A stretch of DNA of 64,000 bases from Paenibacillus farraposensis (GCF_020736845.1 NZ_JAFFQR010000064.1:317696-381695), one strand, 5' to 3'; shown: positions 36,327 through 44,689, numbered from the stretch's first letter. Notes: generated from the letters alone by a model not told the origin. Translations and numbers: made by a program.

Positions 36327-36359
36327 GGAAAGGCCGCTCCAATTCGGCGACCCCTTTCC
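36327..36359 (-). terminator. Probable terminator of the transglycosylase gene
   Basis: GGAAAGG and CCTTTCC, with further inner GC pairing, form a hairpin, followed on the minus strand by a T-rich stretch ending in T7. It lies about 70 bp after the transglycosylase stop and upstream of the desulfurase gene. Confidence 0.6.
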
Positions 36360-36425
36360 CCATATTGATCCTGTCTACAGACCTGATCTACTTAAAATTC
36401 CACACCATTTTATAAGCTGGAGGGC

Positions 36426-37124
36426 TTACATCGTATATTTTTCACGTGCATTCTGAATTTTGGCAATATACTTTTGTGTTTCCAGCGGAAGCTTGTCGAG
36501 TACAGCCATCAATTGCTCATCACTGCTTACACCAAGACGCTGCACCCGTCCTGGGCCTGCATTATATGCCGCCAGCGCCATATTTTCCTGTCCGTTAAAC
36601 CGTTTGATCTGGTAAGACAAATACCGAACGCCTGCATCAATATTTTGTGCAGGATCATACGGGTCGCTGACTCCCAAACCTTGGGCGGTAGCATCCATAA
36701 GCTGCATAAGCCCCTTGGCTCCAGCCGAAGAAGTGACCATCGGATTAAATGAAGATTCTGTTTCGATAACTGCTTTAATCAAAGCTGCCGGTACACCGTA
36801 CTTTTGGCTGGCCTCGTTGATCAAATCATCATACGCTGTAGGCTTTGTAGCTCCGTCGGTTGCTGTACCGGAAGAAGCAGGATACACTGCCAAGGGGGAA
36901 GCTGTTCCCTTCGAAGGTCCCAATTGAAGCCAAAGCAACCCATTTTCATCTCGGGTAACATCGTTTGAATAAACGCGAGTCGCAGCATCATCTGTCTCCA
37001 ACTGGCCTGCTTGCGCCAGCAATCCGGAAAAAGCGTCTGTCGTGCTGGTTTGTGTCGTTGCGTTCATATTGTTTAACAGCTGCATGTCTAGCAAGGATTT
37101 GGACACGCGCGGATCAATTTGCAT
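36426..37124 (-). CDS. Lytic transglycosylase with SLT domain
   Basis: This enzyme would cleave glycan strands to 1,6-anhydro-MurNAc ends. The C-terminal SLT domain (about residues 100-225) has the catalytic glutamate in ALIKAVIETESSFNP (near 119), then SSAGAKGLMQLM and ALAAYNAGPGRV. The N-terminal ~95 residues are Thr/Ser/Ala-rich with no clear signal peptide or membrane segment. Bacillus YjbJ (CwlQ) has the same architecture. How it leaves the cell is unclear. ATG 37124 has only a weak GGGAAT site. 232 residues. Confidence 0.9.
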   Translation of the reverse strand: MQIDPRVSKSLLDMQLLNNMNATTQTSTTDAFSGLLAQAGQLETDDAATRVYSNDVTRDENGLLWLQLGPSKGTASPLAVYPASSGTATDGATKPTAYDDLINEASQKYGVPAALIKAVIETESSFNPMVTSSAGAKGLMQLMDATAQGLGVSDPYDPAQNIDAGVRYLSYQIKRFNGQENMALAAYNAGPGRVQRLGVSSDEQLMAVLDKLPLETQKYIAKIQNAREKYTM

Positions 37125-37226
37125 GTGGTATTCCCAACTTTCTGTAGTTGTTATATCCCAAATAGCTTGTCTTTACTGCTAATGATACAACTTTTTTCTA
37201 TGTACTGCCATACTTTTTAACGAAAA

Positions 37227-37262
37227 AAAGCTCCCTACTTGTCGAAAAGACAGGGGAGCTTT
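37227..37262 (-). terminator. Terminator after the 131-residue membrane-protein gene
   Basis: AAAGCTCCC and GGGAGCTTT form a 9-bp stem with a partly paired inner loop (CTGTC/GACAAG). The minus strand continues in T. It lies 47 bp after the stop of the gene at 37309. Confidence 0.85.
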
Positions 37263-37308
37263 ATCATTACCGCAATAGTTAGACGCAATTTGCAGCACCG
37301 TTACAGGG

Positions 37309-37704
37309 TTAACGAACAAACGGGATAAAAGCAAAATAACTCAATGTGGCTAGCGCACCAAGTCCGATTGACCAAATGCCTGTCGTTTTGCTGCCATTCA
37401 TATAAGCAAAAAAACCTAAAACTGCAGCGATTGGTCCCAGCACAATCGACCACATGAACAGAGCGGCAATTCCTGCAGCTAGCCCAACATAGCCGGCAAT
37501 TCGGCCGCTGTTATTGACCACCCGCTGTTCCCCCTTGTCTTCATTGCGGGTTACAGTAGGCGAGACGGGAGCTACCTCTGCCGCAAATTCTTCACGGTGA
37601 TGACGACGCTTGGCAGAGCGTTCATGAATATGACGCGGGTAATCTACTCGTTCACGGCGGACATGTTCTTCACTTTGATGCTTGTCGGTTTCATGCTCAT
37701 CCAT
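37309..37704 (-). CDS. Small membrane protein with charged N-terminus, unknown
   Basis: I do not recognise a named family. The 131 residues divide into a very hydrophilic N-terminus (about 1-70, rich in His, Arg and Glu) and two membrane helices (about 77-99 and 104-125) joined by GSKTTG. The helix pair, with VLGFFAYMNGSKTTGIWSIGLG in outline, resembles the DUF4190 fold found in many Bacillota proteins. The start is ATG 37704, 9 nt after GGAGGTG; the TTG at 37722 overlaps that site and is rejected. It may share a transcript with the DUF1540 gene 44 bp upstream. Confidence 0.75.
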   Translation of the reverse strand: MDEHETDKHQSEEHVRRERVDYPRHIHERSAKRRHHREEFAAEVAPVSPTVTRNEDKGEQRVVNNSGRIAGYVGLAAGIAALFMWSIVLGPIAAVLGFFAYMNGSKTTGIWSIGLGALATLSYFAFIPFVR

Positions 37705-37748
37705 AATACACTGCACCTCCAAAAACGTATGATTTGCGTTATGAATTT

Positions 37749-37976
37749 TTACAAAGACTTCGGCTTAAAGGTGTGACAACAGGTGCCCGCAGACGAAGCA
37801 GCTTGATCACGTTCTTCTGAGCTAAAGCTTTCTCCCGCATATTCTTCCTTAAACTTCTTTTCGGCATGCCCATCCACTTCAATCATGATTAAATCCGCTT
37901 TGCAAAAATTGTTTGCTCCCCAATAATGGCAATTGGATACGCTGCATTTTACTATTGGCTTGGCCTCTTGGCTCAT
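37749..37976 (-). CDS. DUF1540 domain protein, cysteine-rich
   Basis: A 75-residue protein with a conserved cysteine pattern (KCSVSNCHYWGANNFC near residues 10-25, and CCHTF near the end), typical of DUF1540. These are small, probably metal-binding proteins that are common in spore formers. The rest is acidic and hydrophilic. The start is ATG 37976, 5 nt after GAGGTGA; upstream GTG and ATG codons overlap the ribosome site. The function is unknown; a spore or stress role is only inference. Confidence 0.85.
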   Translation of the reverse strand: MSQEAKPIVKCSVSNCHYWGANNFCKADLIMIEVDGHAEKKFKEEYAGESFSSEERDQAASSAGTCCHTFKPKSL

Positions 37977-38058
37977 GATCATCACCTCGGATTCATTTTC
38001 CCCCTACTTCCCTGCCCCTATGCGCATATGTCAAATGGCATTTGGTGACATACGAAAA

Positions 38059-38109
38059 AACCGTTTTCTTGGCCTCCCCCAAGCTGGCAGGAAGAAGTAG
38101 AAAACGGCT
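38059..38109 (-). terminator. Terminator after the YpuI-like gene
   Basis: AGCCGTTTTCT and AGAAAACGGTT (minus strand, one G-T pair) form an 11-bp stem with a 29-nt loop, followed by T residues. It lies 50 bp after the stop. Confidence 0.75.
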
Positions 38110-38158
38110 TGCTTGTCTTGTTTTAGTTTTGGTTTAAAAACGATCCGTATAATCACGC

Positions 38159-38665
38159 CTAGGCATGAGTACGGCGAGTCTGCATGCGGCGCTGGGTCAA
38201 ATAATCACTTTCATAATAAGTCAGATCATCACGCAGCTCTTCAAAATTTTTCGTAATGTCCATGATCACTTCGCGTGCGGCAGACACCGGCTTTTTACGG
38301 AAGCGGATCGCATCTTGTCCCGTATATGCATAGCGTCCATCTTCTGCGTACGATTCATTTTTGGGATAAAAAAAGCTGTTCACGCAGTCATGGTAAACGT
38401 TATACAATACCTTTTCCGCAAAATCGACGTCAAAGTTGGCACGACGTAAAGCCACACCCAGCTTTTCATAAGATACTTCGGAAAAAACAAGGATATGGCG
38501 GAGATCCGACAAAAAGCCTTTGTAAAAAAGAATGGACTCCTCATTTCCATCCATAGCCAGCTGAGGCAAGGCATGCTCATTGAGGAATGTTTCCACACGT
38601 TTCACGGCAGTTTTCAGTCTTGCCTGCGCCGACTCACATAATTTTTGTACGTTTACTGCTGACAT
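38159..38665 (-). CDS. YpuI family (DUF3907) protein
   Basis: A 168-residue soluble, mainly helical protein that I recognise as the YpuI/DUF3907 family; its function is unknown. Features that fit are NEESILFYKGFLSDLRHILVFSEVSYEKLGVALRR (in outline, residues 41-75), the NVYHDCVNSFFYPKNESYAEDGRYAYTG region and a basic tail (RRMQTRRTHA). The start is ATG 38665, with GGGGGAG about 9 nt upstream; the TTG one codon earlier is rejected. It is divergent from the subtilase gene, with 186 bp between them for both promoters. Confidence 0.8.
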   Translation of the reverse strand: MSAVNVQKLCESAQARLKTAVKRVETFLNEHALPQLAMDGNEESILFYKGFLSDLRHILVFSEVSYEKLGVALRRANFDVDFAEKVLYNVYHDCVNSFFYPKNESYAEDGRYAYTGQDAIRFRKKPVSAAREVIMDITKNFEELRDDLTYYESDYLTQRRMQTRRTHA

Positions 38666-38851
38666 CAAGGCAGCTCCCCCTTATTTTGTTGCTTGTTCAT
38701 TCATTTGGTTACCCGAAAATAGTCCCTTCTAACTGAAAGAGCTGCAATTTTCAGTATTTATCCTACCACAAATAAGCACTGAAAGGTATAAAAACATGCC
38801 AACCTCCTCACGCTAACCATAAATTTATAAACACTCAAGGAGGACGGTTCC

Positions 38852-40732
38852 ATGTCTCGGCAAAAATGGTTAAAACCCCTGCTCGGTGCGGGTGCGGCGG
38901 TGCTTCTCATCACCTTGATGCTGCCTTCCCGTGATCATCGCCAAACACAGCAGCCCGCATATACAGCCAAAATGGCGCCACAGGAGGAGCAGCAGCTTAA
39001 AAAGGGAATGCTGGCTTTGGACGTATCTGCTACAGATTCACTCACCCGCGCGGATGCCAGACAGGATATTCAAAACGTCATGCGGGAACTTCATGGCAAA
39101 ACCGCTGACCAGAAAAAGAGGTTTACCCAAAAGCTGCAGCAATCGCACAGCCACATTCATACGTTACAGTGGATTCATGGAGCTAACGGGAAAAGTACTA
39201 CTTATACAGGTAGCAAAGCACAAACCAGTCTGCTGAATCATCCTCAAATCAAAAGCAGCCTAGCTATGGCTCGTCGTTCCGTCATGCAAAATAAATCCTA
39301 CGAATCCGCTGCTCTGCAGGTGGATGGCGATAAATATTTTGTCATGGCAGAACCATCAACTGACGGAACATACGGCGTTACTGCTCTGGTCAGCCAGCAC
39401 GTATTGCGTGACGTGGAAAAACATCAGCGCAAGAACCTGCGTTTGGTCCCCTATCCAAAGGAAGGCAGCTATAAAGTCGAATCTGTGCATCCGGACACCC
39501 TGCACGATATTACCGTCAAGACAGGTCACGATAACGAAAACGCGAGCCACTATTTTGAAAATGAAATCGTCGTTCGCTTTCGCCATAATCCCGATCAACG
39601 CCAGCTGCGTGAAATTGCAAGGGATTTGCACAGTGAGCCTGGCCGCAAGCTCGGCTATACTTATGTGTTTCATTCAGATAACATGAGCTTCAAGGAGCTA
39701 AAACAATACTTTTCAAGTAAATGGAATCCGCTTTATACAGAACCTCACTATATGTATTTAACCAATGAAACGAAGCTATTAAAACCAGATGGAAACATTC
39801 CGAATGATTTGCTCTTTTCTCGGTATCAATGGAATCTGCCAGCCACCGAGACCAACCGGGGTTGGGGATTAGGCAAAGGCAGCAAGAATGTAGTTGTTGC
39901 CGTCGTGGACACAGGAGTGGATCTGGATCATCCCGATCTAAAAGGGCAAATTCTTTCGGGACATAACGTCGTCAAACCATCTGAAAAGCCCTATGATGAT
40001 GTAGGCCACGGAACGCATGTCGCCGGAATCATTTCTGCACTCGTGAATAATGGTGAGGGGGTCGCTGGCATGACGTGGTACAACAAGGTCATGCCGGTCA
40101 AAGTACTAGACCAATCCGGCTCCGGTACGACCTATTCTGTTGCAGAAGGCATTATATGGGCGGCCGATCACGGAGCCAAGGTCATCAATTTGAGCCTGGG
40201 CAATTACGCACAAGCTGAATTTTTGCATGATGCGATCAAATATGCCTATGACAAAGACGTCGTATTGGTTGCAGCCACAGGCAATGATAATACGGAACGC
40301 CCCGGTTATCCAGCAGCCTATCCTGAAGTGTTTGCCGTCTCGGCTACAGATTCTTCCATGCACCGTGCCTCATTTTCCAACTATGGGGATTATGTGGACG
40401 TTATGGCTCCGGGCGCAAGCATAGCCAGTACGTATCCAGGGAATCGGTATGCTGCCCTTTCAGGTACTTCGATGGCCAGCCCGCATGTCTCCGCGCTCGC
40501 TGCCCTGGTTCGGTCTGTCAACCCCGATCTAACCAATAAAGAGGTCATGGATTTGATGAGAAGCAACGTGATCGATTTGGGTGCGCCAGGACATGACAAA
40601 TATTTCGGATATGGTCAAATTGATGTATATAAAACGTTAAAAGCTGCACGACGCCCATACGTACCTTTACAATTGTACCCTCAGCATCTGAGCGATAAAT
40701 TAAAATCCATTTTGAAGAAGCTAAGCTTATAG
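38852..40732 (+). CDS. Secreted subtilisin-like serine protease (S8)
   Basis: An exported peptidase of 626 residues. The N-terminus has a signal or anchor segment (about residues 9-24). A long propeptide-like region (about 30-310) follows, then the S8 domain. The catalytic triad is visible: Asp353 in AVVDTGVDLDHP, His386 in GHGTHVAG and Ser540 in GTSMASPH, with oxyanion Asn478 in ATGNDN. A short C-terminal tail ends the protein. The large pro-region is longer than in classical subtilisins, as in many Paenibacillus proteases. AAGGAGG precedes ATG 38852. Monocistronic with a strong terminator. Confidence 0.95.
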   Translation: MSRQKWLKPLLGAGAAVLLITLMLPSRDHRQTQQPAYTAKMAPQEEQQLKKGMLALDVSATDSLTRADARQDIQNVMRELHGKTADQKKRFTQKLQQSHSHIHTLQWIHGANGKSTTYTGSKAQTSLLNHPQIKSSLAMARRSVMQNKSYESAALQVDGDKYFVMAEPSTDGTYGVTALVSQHVLRDVEKHQRKNLRLVPYPKEGSYKVESVHPDTLHDITVKTGHDNENASHYFENEIVVRFRHNPDQRQLREIARDLHSEPGRKLGYTYVFHSDNMSFKELKQYFSSKWNPLYTEPHYMYLTNETKLLKPDGNIPNDLLFSRYQWNLPATETNRGWGLGKGSKNVVVAVVDTGVDLDHPDLKGQILSGHNVVKPSEKPYDDVGHGTHVAGIISALVNNGEGVAGMTWYNKVMPVKVLDQSGSGTTYSVAEGIIWAADHGAKVINLSLGNYAQAEFLHDAIKYAYDKDVVLVAATGNDNTERPGYPAAYPEVFAVSATDSSMHRASFSNYGDYVDVMAPGASIASTYPGNRYAALSGTSMASPHVSALAALVRSVNPDLTNKEVMDLMRSNVIDLGAPGHDKYFGYGQIDVYKTLKAARRPYVPLQLYPQHLSDKLKSILKKLSL

Positions 40733-40747
40733 CCGTTCTTTTTGGAT

Positions 40748-40782
40748 AAAAAGCAGCCATGCATGCTTCATGGCTGCTTTTT
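40748..40782. terminator. Bidirectional terminator, subtilase/CotD-like gene
   Basis: AAAAAGCAGCCATG and CATGGCTGCTTTTT form a perfect 14-bp stem with a 7-nt loop between convergent genes. Confidence 0.93.
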
Positions 40783-40791
40783 TAGGAATTC

Positions 40792-41022
40792 TTAACGCTT
40801 GGCACTTTTACGGACAGGGCGCTTGCCATGGCTCATAGTATGGCAGCATGGGTCTCCAGGGTCCCTTACAGTCACAGGAAATACGTGGTGTGGTACAGGT
40901 ATAATGTGTGTCTGATTCACAATTTCAATTGGATGAACCACAGGCACAACTTGGGGGTAAAATTGATGATTTATAATTCTTTTCGGTGGGCACACGATCG
41001 GGTCGTAAGAGCAATGACTCAT
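40792..41022 (-). CDS. CotD-like spore coat protein
   Basis: A 76-residue His/Pro/Val-rich protein starting MSHCSYDPIVCPPKR. The CxxDPIVCPP start, the run of VVPVVHPIEIVNQTH (in outline) and the later HHVFP and CCHTMSH match the CotD family of inner spore coat proteins. The C-terminus is strongly basic (KRPVRKSAKR). The start is ATG 41022, 8 nt after AAAGGAG; the longer open frame upstream runs into the MocR gene and lacks a ribosome site. A sigma-K promoter was sought and not convincingly found. Confidence 0.82.
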   Translation of the reverse strand: MSHCSYDPIVCPPKRIINHQFYPQVVPVVHPIEIVNQTHIIPVPHHVFPVTVRDPGDPCCHTMSHGKRPVRKSAKR

Positions 41023-41057
41023 AATTGCAACTCCTTTCGATGAATTAGTACAGCATA

Positions 41058-42473
41058 TTAAGAAGGAATGCCCTGTGCTTGGATTTTTAACCCCCAATAC
41101 AAATATCCCTTATAAAATAGGTTTCCGCTCCACGACGACCGAATGATCAAGCTGATATGATTACTGTCCATACCACCTGCATAGCACACCGCACCCGGTA
41201 AAAAAGAAATACCTTCGCGGTCGGCCAAGCGCTCCAATTCCGCAATATCAACAATAGATGGAAGCTTAATCCATATATTGAGACCACCCTCGGGAGTATA
41301 CCAGGAGACCTCTGGAGGAGCATTGCGACGGAGTGTATGCAAGGCCAAGGCCAGGCGGTCCCGCATCTGATCACGCAACCGGTCAAGATGGTGATCAAGC
41401 CTGTGGCTGATGAAGGGCAGCAGTGCCCTTTGCGTTAACAGCGGACTCCCCAAATCCGTAGTTGACTTGGCCGCTACCAGGCGGTCCAGCACACTGCCAG
41501 TAGCTGCTACACAAGCTATACGGCAGCCAGGAGCGACGGTTTTGCTAAAGCTTTTGATATATACCACATGTCCGGACTGATCATGGTCCTTAATGGAAAT
41601 CGGCGGCTTTGTTTTATAGTACAGCTCGGAAAATGGATCATCCTCAACAATCAGACAATGGTAGCTTTGAGCTAAATCCAGCAATTTCGTACGTCTGACC
41701 GTCGGTAAAGTTACCCCGGTAGGATTATGGAAGGTAGGAATGGTATAAATAAGCTTTGGAGGATGGGTGTCACAAAGGCGTGTCAGGATATCGAGCTTCA
41801 TGCCCTGCTCATCCATCGGGATCATAATGACTTTGGCACCACGACTTGTAAACACATCAATGGCTCCAGTGTAGGTAGGTGCCTCCATATAAACAACATC
41901 GCCAGCGCCAACAAACGTACGCGCCACCAGGTCAATCCCTTGTTGGGCGCCTCTGGTCACAAGCAGTTGTTCTGCTCCAGACCGGATACCACGTTCATTC
42001 AGGTGTGCAGCAAACACTTCCCTCAGTTCCAAATCGCCCTTGAACGCACCATACACAGCCATTGCGTCAGGATTTTCAGAGGTTAAACGCCGGGTATCTG
42101 CTATAATTTCGCGTGTAGGAAGAAGTCCAGGCTGAATAGCCGCGATATGAAAAGAATAAGGGACCTGTCGGCTATGGTTGAAATTTCTCCATAATTGGGC
42201 ACGCGTCAAATAATCGATCAGAGACATTTGCCATGACAAATCCAGCGCTCCCTCGCGTGTCACTGCTTCAGAAGGCTCCCTACACCCTTTTCCCTGCGTA
42301 CATGTAACCAGATTATTCGATTCCAGCTCTGCATATGCTTTGCTTACAGTTACAGGGCTCACCGGAAGCAAAGTGGACAAATGGCGGACAGAGGGAAGCT
42401 TTGTCCCCTGGGGAAGCAGCCCCGACTGGATGCGGTCCACCAATGTTTTGGCAATCTGTAAATAAAAAATCAA
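41058..42473 (-). CDS. MocR-type regulator (GntR helix-turn-helix + aminotransferase fold)
   Basis: An N-terminal GntR winged helix (FYLQIAKTLVDRIQSG, GTKLPSVRHLS, VSPVTVSKAYAELE) is joined to a class I aminotransferase-like domain. The latter has TYTGAIDVF, IVEDDPFSELYY and SFSKTVAPGCRIA, where the lysine binds PLP. MocR proteins use PLP or an amine ligand to regulate a neighbouring gene, here probably the divergent aminotransferase. The start is uncertain. The frame opens at TTG 42473 without a ribosome site. An ATG at 42507 is out of frame by one base, but one T less in a T6 tract (42464-42469) would join it. Confidence 0.87.
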   Translation of the reverse strand: MIFYLQIAKTLVDRIQSGLLPQGTKLPSVRHLSTLLPVSPVTVSKAYAELESNNLVTCTQGKGCREPSEAVTREGALDLSWQMSLIDYLTRAQLWRNFNHSRQVPYSFHIAAIQPGLLPTREIIADTRRLTSENPDAMAVYGAFKGDLELREVFAAHLNERGIRSGAEQLLVTRGAQQGIDLVARTFVGAGDVVYMEAPTYTGAIDVFTSRGAKVIMIPMDEQGMKLDILTRLCDTHPPKLIYTIPTFHNPTGVTLPTVRRTKLLDLAQSYHCLIVEDDPFSELYYKTKPPISIKDHDQSGHVVYIKSFSKTVAPGCRIACVAATGSVLDRLVAAKSTTDLGSPLLTQRALLPFISHRLDHHLDRLRDQMRDRLALALHTLRRNAPPEVSWYTPEGGLNIWIKLPSIVDIAELERLADREGISFLPGAVCYAGGMDSNHISLIIRSSWSGNLFYKGYLYWGLKIQAQGIPS

Positions 42474-42520
42474 CTGTTATATTCAGACGTTTACTGTTAT
42501 ACTTCATTATCGTTATAATA
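42473..42520. promoter_or_regulatory. Divergent promoter/operator region with direct repeats
   Basis: ACTGTTATA occurs at 42473-42481 and 42493-42501 on the plus strand, exactly 20 bp apart (two helix turns). A degenerate third copy (7 of 9) is at 42509-42517. MocR regulators often bind paired direct repeats. For the plus-strand gene, TTACTG, 17 nt, then TATAAT gives a plausible promoter overlapping the second repeat. On the minus strand TATTAT lies about 7 nt before the ATG at 42507. Confidence 0.5.
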
Positions 42521-42564
42521 CAACAAATTTCATAGTACAGTATAGAACACAGGAGATGATTGGA

Positions 42565-43785
42565 TTGGAATACAAATTTTCGACTATAGCTCGTACTCAG
42601 GACTCGTCCACTGTAAGGGAAATTTTAAAGCTGACACAGGGAACTGGCGTGTTATCCCTGGCAGGTGGCCTGCCGGCCGATGCCTTTTTCCCTGTTGAAG
42701 CCGTTGCCAAAGCCTATGAGCAGGTATTCCGCCTCGGCGGTACGACCGTGCTTCAATACGGCCTAACCGAGGGATATATTCCTCTACGGGAGCGTCTTAC
42801 AGCAATGATGGCATCCCAAGGCATCTCCGTCACCCGAGATAACATCATCATGACGACAGGCTCACAGCAAACCATTGATCTGGTTTCACGCGTGCTGCTC
42901 GATCCGCAGAACACCGTATTGGTGGAGTCTCCTACTTATTTGGCAGCTTTGCAGGTATTCAAGTCCTATGACGCCAACATTGTAAGTGTAAATACAGACA
43001 CCAGCGGTATGCAATTGGATGATCTTGAAGCCAAGCTTAAAGAACATCAGCCTAAATTCGTGTATGTCATCCCCACCTTCTCCAACCCTGCGGGGGGTGT
43101 ATGGAGCATGGAGCGGAGAACAGGCGTCGTTGAACTGTGCCGTAAATACGGGGTTCTGATTTTTGAGGATGATCCTTACGGCCGTCTCAAATTTGACGAA
43201 AACCTTAACTTCCCCTCCCTCTTCTCCATTGATCAGCAGCAAGGCGGGGACGGTCATGTCATGTACACCTCCACGTTCTCCAAAACCGTTGCTCCAGGTG
43301 TGCGTTCGGGCTGGCTGGTTGCCAATCAAACCATTGTCCGTAAAGTCGCGAACGCCAAGCAATCTGCCGATTTGCACTCTAGCAGCATTGATCAACGTGC
43401 TTTAAGCGAGCTTTTGGACTTCTTTGATTTGGACGGTCATATTCGCACCGTATCTACCGAGTATCATGCCCGCATGCTGCGTCTCACATCGCTGATGAAG
43501 GAACGCCAATGGGAAGGCATTTCGTGGAACGAGGCACTTGGCGGCATGTTTATGTGGGTCACTTTACCCGAAGGCTTCCGTTCCAATCAATTATTGGAGC
43601 TGGCCATTCAGGAGGGCGTTGCATTTGTGCCTGGGCAAGTATTTTATGCGGATCTGAGCGGCAGCAACCATATGCGGATCAACTTTACGCATACCGATCC
43701 TTCTCTGCTTCCTGAAGCGGTTGAACGCCTGGATCGAGCTTTGAAGAAGTATGCTGAGGAAAGTTTGGTAAAAAGCGTGCGCTGA
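42565..43785 (+). CDS. PLP-dependent aminotransferase (class I/II, LysN/2-aminoadipate type)
   Basis: A cytoplasmic transaminase of 406 residues. It has GVLSLAGGLPADAFFPVEAV near the start, TTGSQQTIDLVSRVL (near 98) and PTFSNPAGGVWSMERR (near 173). YGVLIFEDDPYGRLKFD is near 201. The PLP lysine is in YTSTFSKTVAPGVRSGWL (near 240), and the substrate arginine in MRINFTH. It resembles the LysN/PatA-like fold group, where exact substrates (2-aminoadipate, aromatic or branched-chain amino acids) cannot be told from sequence. The start is TTG 42565, 9 nt after AGGAG; the ATG at 42556 abuts that site. It is divergent from the MocR gene. Confidence 0.9.
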   Translation: MEYKFSTIARTQDSSTVREILKLTQGTGVLSLAGGLPADAFFPVEAVAKAYEQVFRLGGTTVLQYGLTEGYIPLRERLTAMMASQGISVTRDNIIMTTGSQQTIDLVSRVLLDPQNTVLVESPTYLAALQVFKSYDANIVSVNTDTSGMQLDDLEAKLKEHQPKFVYVIPTFSNPAGGVWSMERRTGVVELCRKYGVLIFEDDPYGRLKFDENLNFPSLFSIDQQQGGDGHVMYTSTFSKTVAPGVRSGWLVANQTIVRKVANAKQSADLHSSSIDQRALSELLDFFDLDGHIRTVSTEYHARMLRLTSLMKERQWEGISWNEALGGMFMWVTLPEGFRSNQLLELAIQEGVAFVPGQVFYADLSGSNHMRINFTHTDPSLLPEAVERLDRALKKYAEESLVKSVR

Positions 43786-43793
43786 GGAAGTTG

Positions 43794-43949
43794 GCACAGT
43801 GAGGCCGCTTCGCGAATCATTTGATCTTACAGTCGCTGTTGCCCCCGGATTCCTAGTTGTATAAATTCCGACAAAGACCGGAATCCGAGGGCAAAGGCGA
43901 ACGCTTTCGCTTCTCCAGATTCAAGTGCTCCGCTACGCTGACTGCGTGC
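43794..43949. repeat. Structured dispersed repeat, copy 1
   Basis: About 155 bp beginning 9 bp after the aminotransferase stop. It shares long blocks with 55584-55753: a TTTGATCTTAC block, TCGCTGTT, AAGGCGAACGCT and CAGATTCAA. The centre folds as TTGCCCCCGGATTCC against GGAATCCGAGGGCAA (14 of 15 paired, loop about 26 nt). TCGC/GCGA and weaker outer pairs surround it. It is non-coding in all frames I examined. The nature is unknown: a REP/MITE-like element or an RNA element. Confidence 0.75.
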
Positions 43950-44005
43950 TTCATCCCCACACGTTTTTACATTAGAGGAAATGAATAGATGGAAAAACGA
44001 CAAAC

Positions 44006-44026
44006 GCCCCGCATGATTATCGGGGC
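44006..44026 (+). terminator. Probable terminator of the aminotransferase gene
   Basis: GCCCCG and CGGGGC form a short GC-rich stem with a 9-nt loop followed by TTTATTCTTCTTT on the plus strand. It lies after repeat copy 1. Confidence 0.6.
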
Positions 44027-44277
44027 TTTATTCTTCTTTAGCAAAGAACAAACAAAATAAATTTAACACTATAAAAATGCACTCTTGCTGCGTAAATCAG
44101 CATGCAAAAAAGGATGAATTATGTCTCCAACACAGGAGCATGATCTCACCCTTTTCTTCAATAAATATATTTAGAAAATACAGTTAAATTATTACTTGAA
44201 CTATAATTTAAATTACAGTTCATTCATGCAAACAGTTATTTACAGGTTAAATGGATGCTTTTAAAATGTTGCAGTGG
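44027..44277. other. AT-rich spacer before RNase P RNA 3' end
   Basis: No supported gene. It holds a 17-codon frame (44121-44174, plus strand, starting MSPTQEHDLTLFF) with an AAGGATG site, too short to call. It also has a near-perfect 26-bp palindrome at 44197-44222 (GAACTATAATTT against AAATTACAGTTC in its core). The palindrome could be an operator or cruciform; nothing nearby identifies its user. Confidence 0.4.
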
Positions 44278-44675
44278 GGAAAGTTTTCCATAAGCCGGGT
44301 TCTGTGCTATCGTGGTACAGACGGGAACTACCCTCCCACTACAAGCGACAATCATCTATCTAGGCCGAATATTGCTATCCGGCTCCAGCGACCAACCTAG
44401 ACACACCTCGGGCTAAGGCTGCTTCGCAAAGAAGCTGTGTCCCATTAGGTCTTGCTCCAGATGGGGTTTACCAGGAACGAAGTCACCAGCGTTCCTCGGG
44501 GTCTCTTACACCTCGGTTCCATCCTTGCCTGTGCCGCAAGCGGCCATCGGCGGTCCATTTCTGTGGCACTATCCTTCAACTCGCGCTGACTGGACGTTAT
44601 CCAGCATCCTGCCCTATGGAGCCCGGACTTTCCTCTCGCGGCTTACGCCGCCAGCGATTGTCTGTCAAACTTTCC
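44278..44675 (-). ncRNA. rnpB: RNase P RNA, bacterial type A
   Basis: This is the catalytic RNA that matures tRNA 5' ends. On the minus strand the 5' region reads GAGGAAAGTCCGGGCTCC then ATAGGGCAGG. Near the 3' end stand GGCCTAGATAGATGATTGTC and ACAGAACCCGGCTTATGG, the universal core. P1 closes between GGAAAGTTT (44667-44675) and AAACTTTCC (44278-44286). CCGCCGATGGCC, the CGCAAGCG-type P12 tip and GGTAAACCCCATCTGGAGCAAGACC are close to the Escherichia-type (A) RNA. Bacillus B-type RNA differs there and has extra P5.1/P10.1 elements. The ends are approximate by a few bases. Confidence 0.93.
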
Positions 44676-44689
44676 GAACAACATTACAT

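Noticed and set aside
44121..44174. 17-codon frame MSPTQEHDLTLFF... with an AAGGATG site
   Set aside because: Too short to support, with no terminator or conserved context; kept only as a note in the spacer entry.
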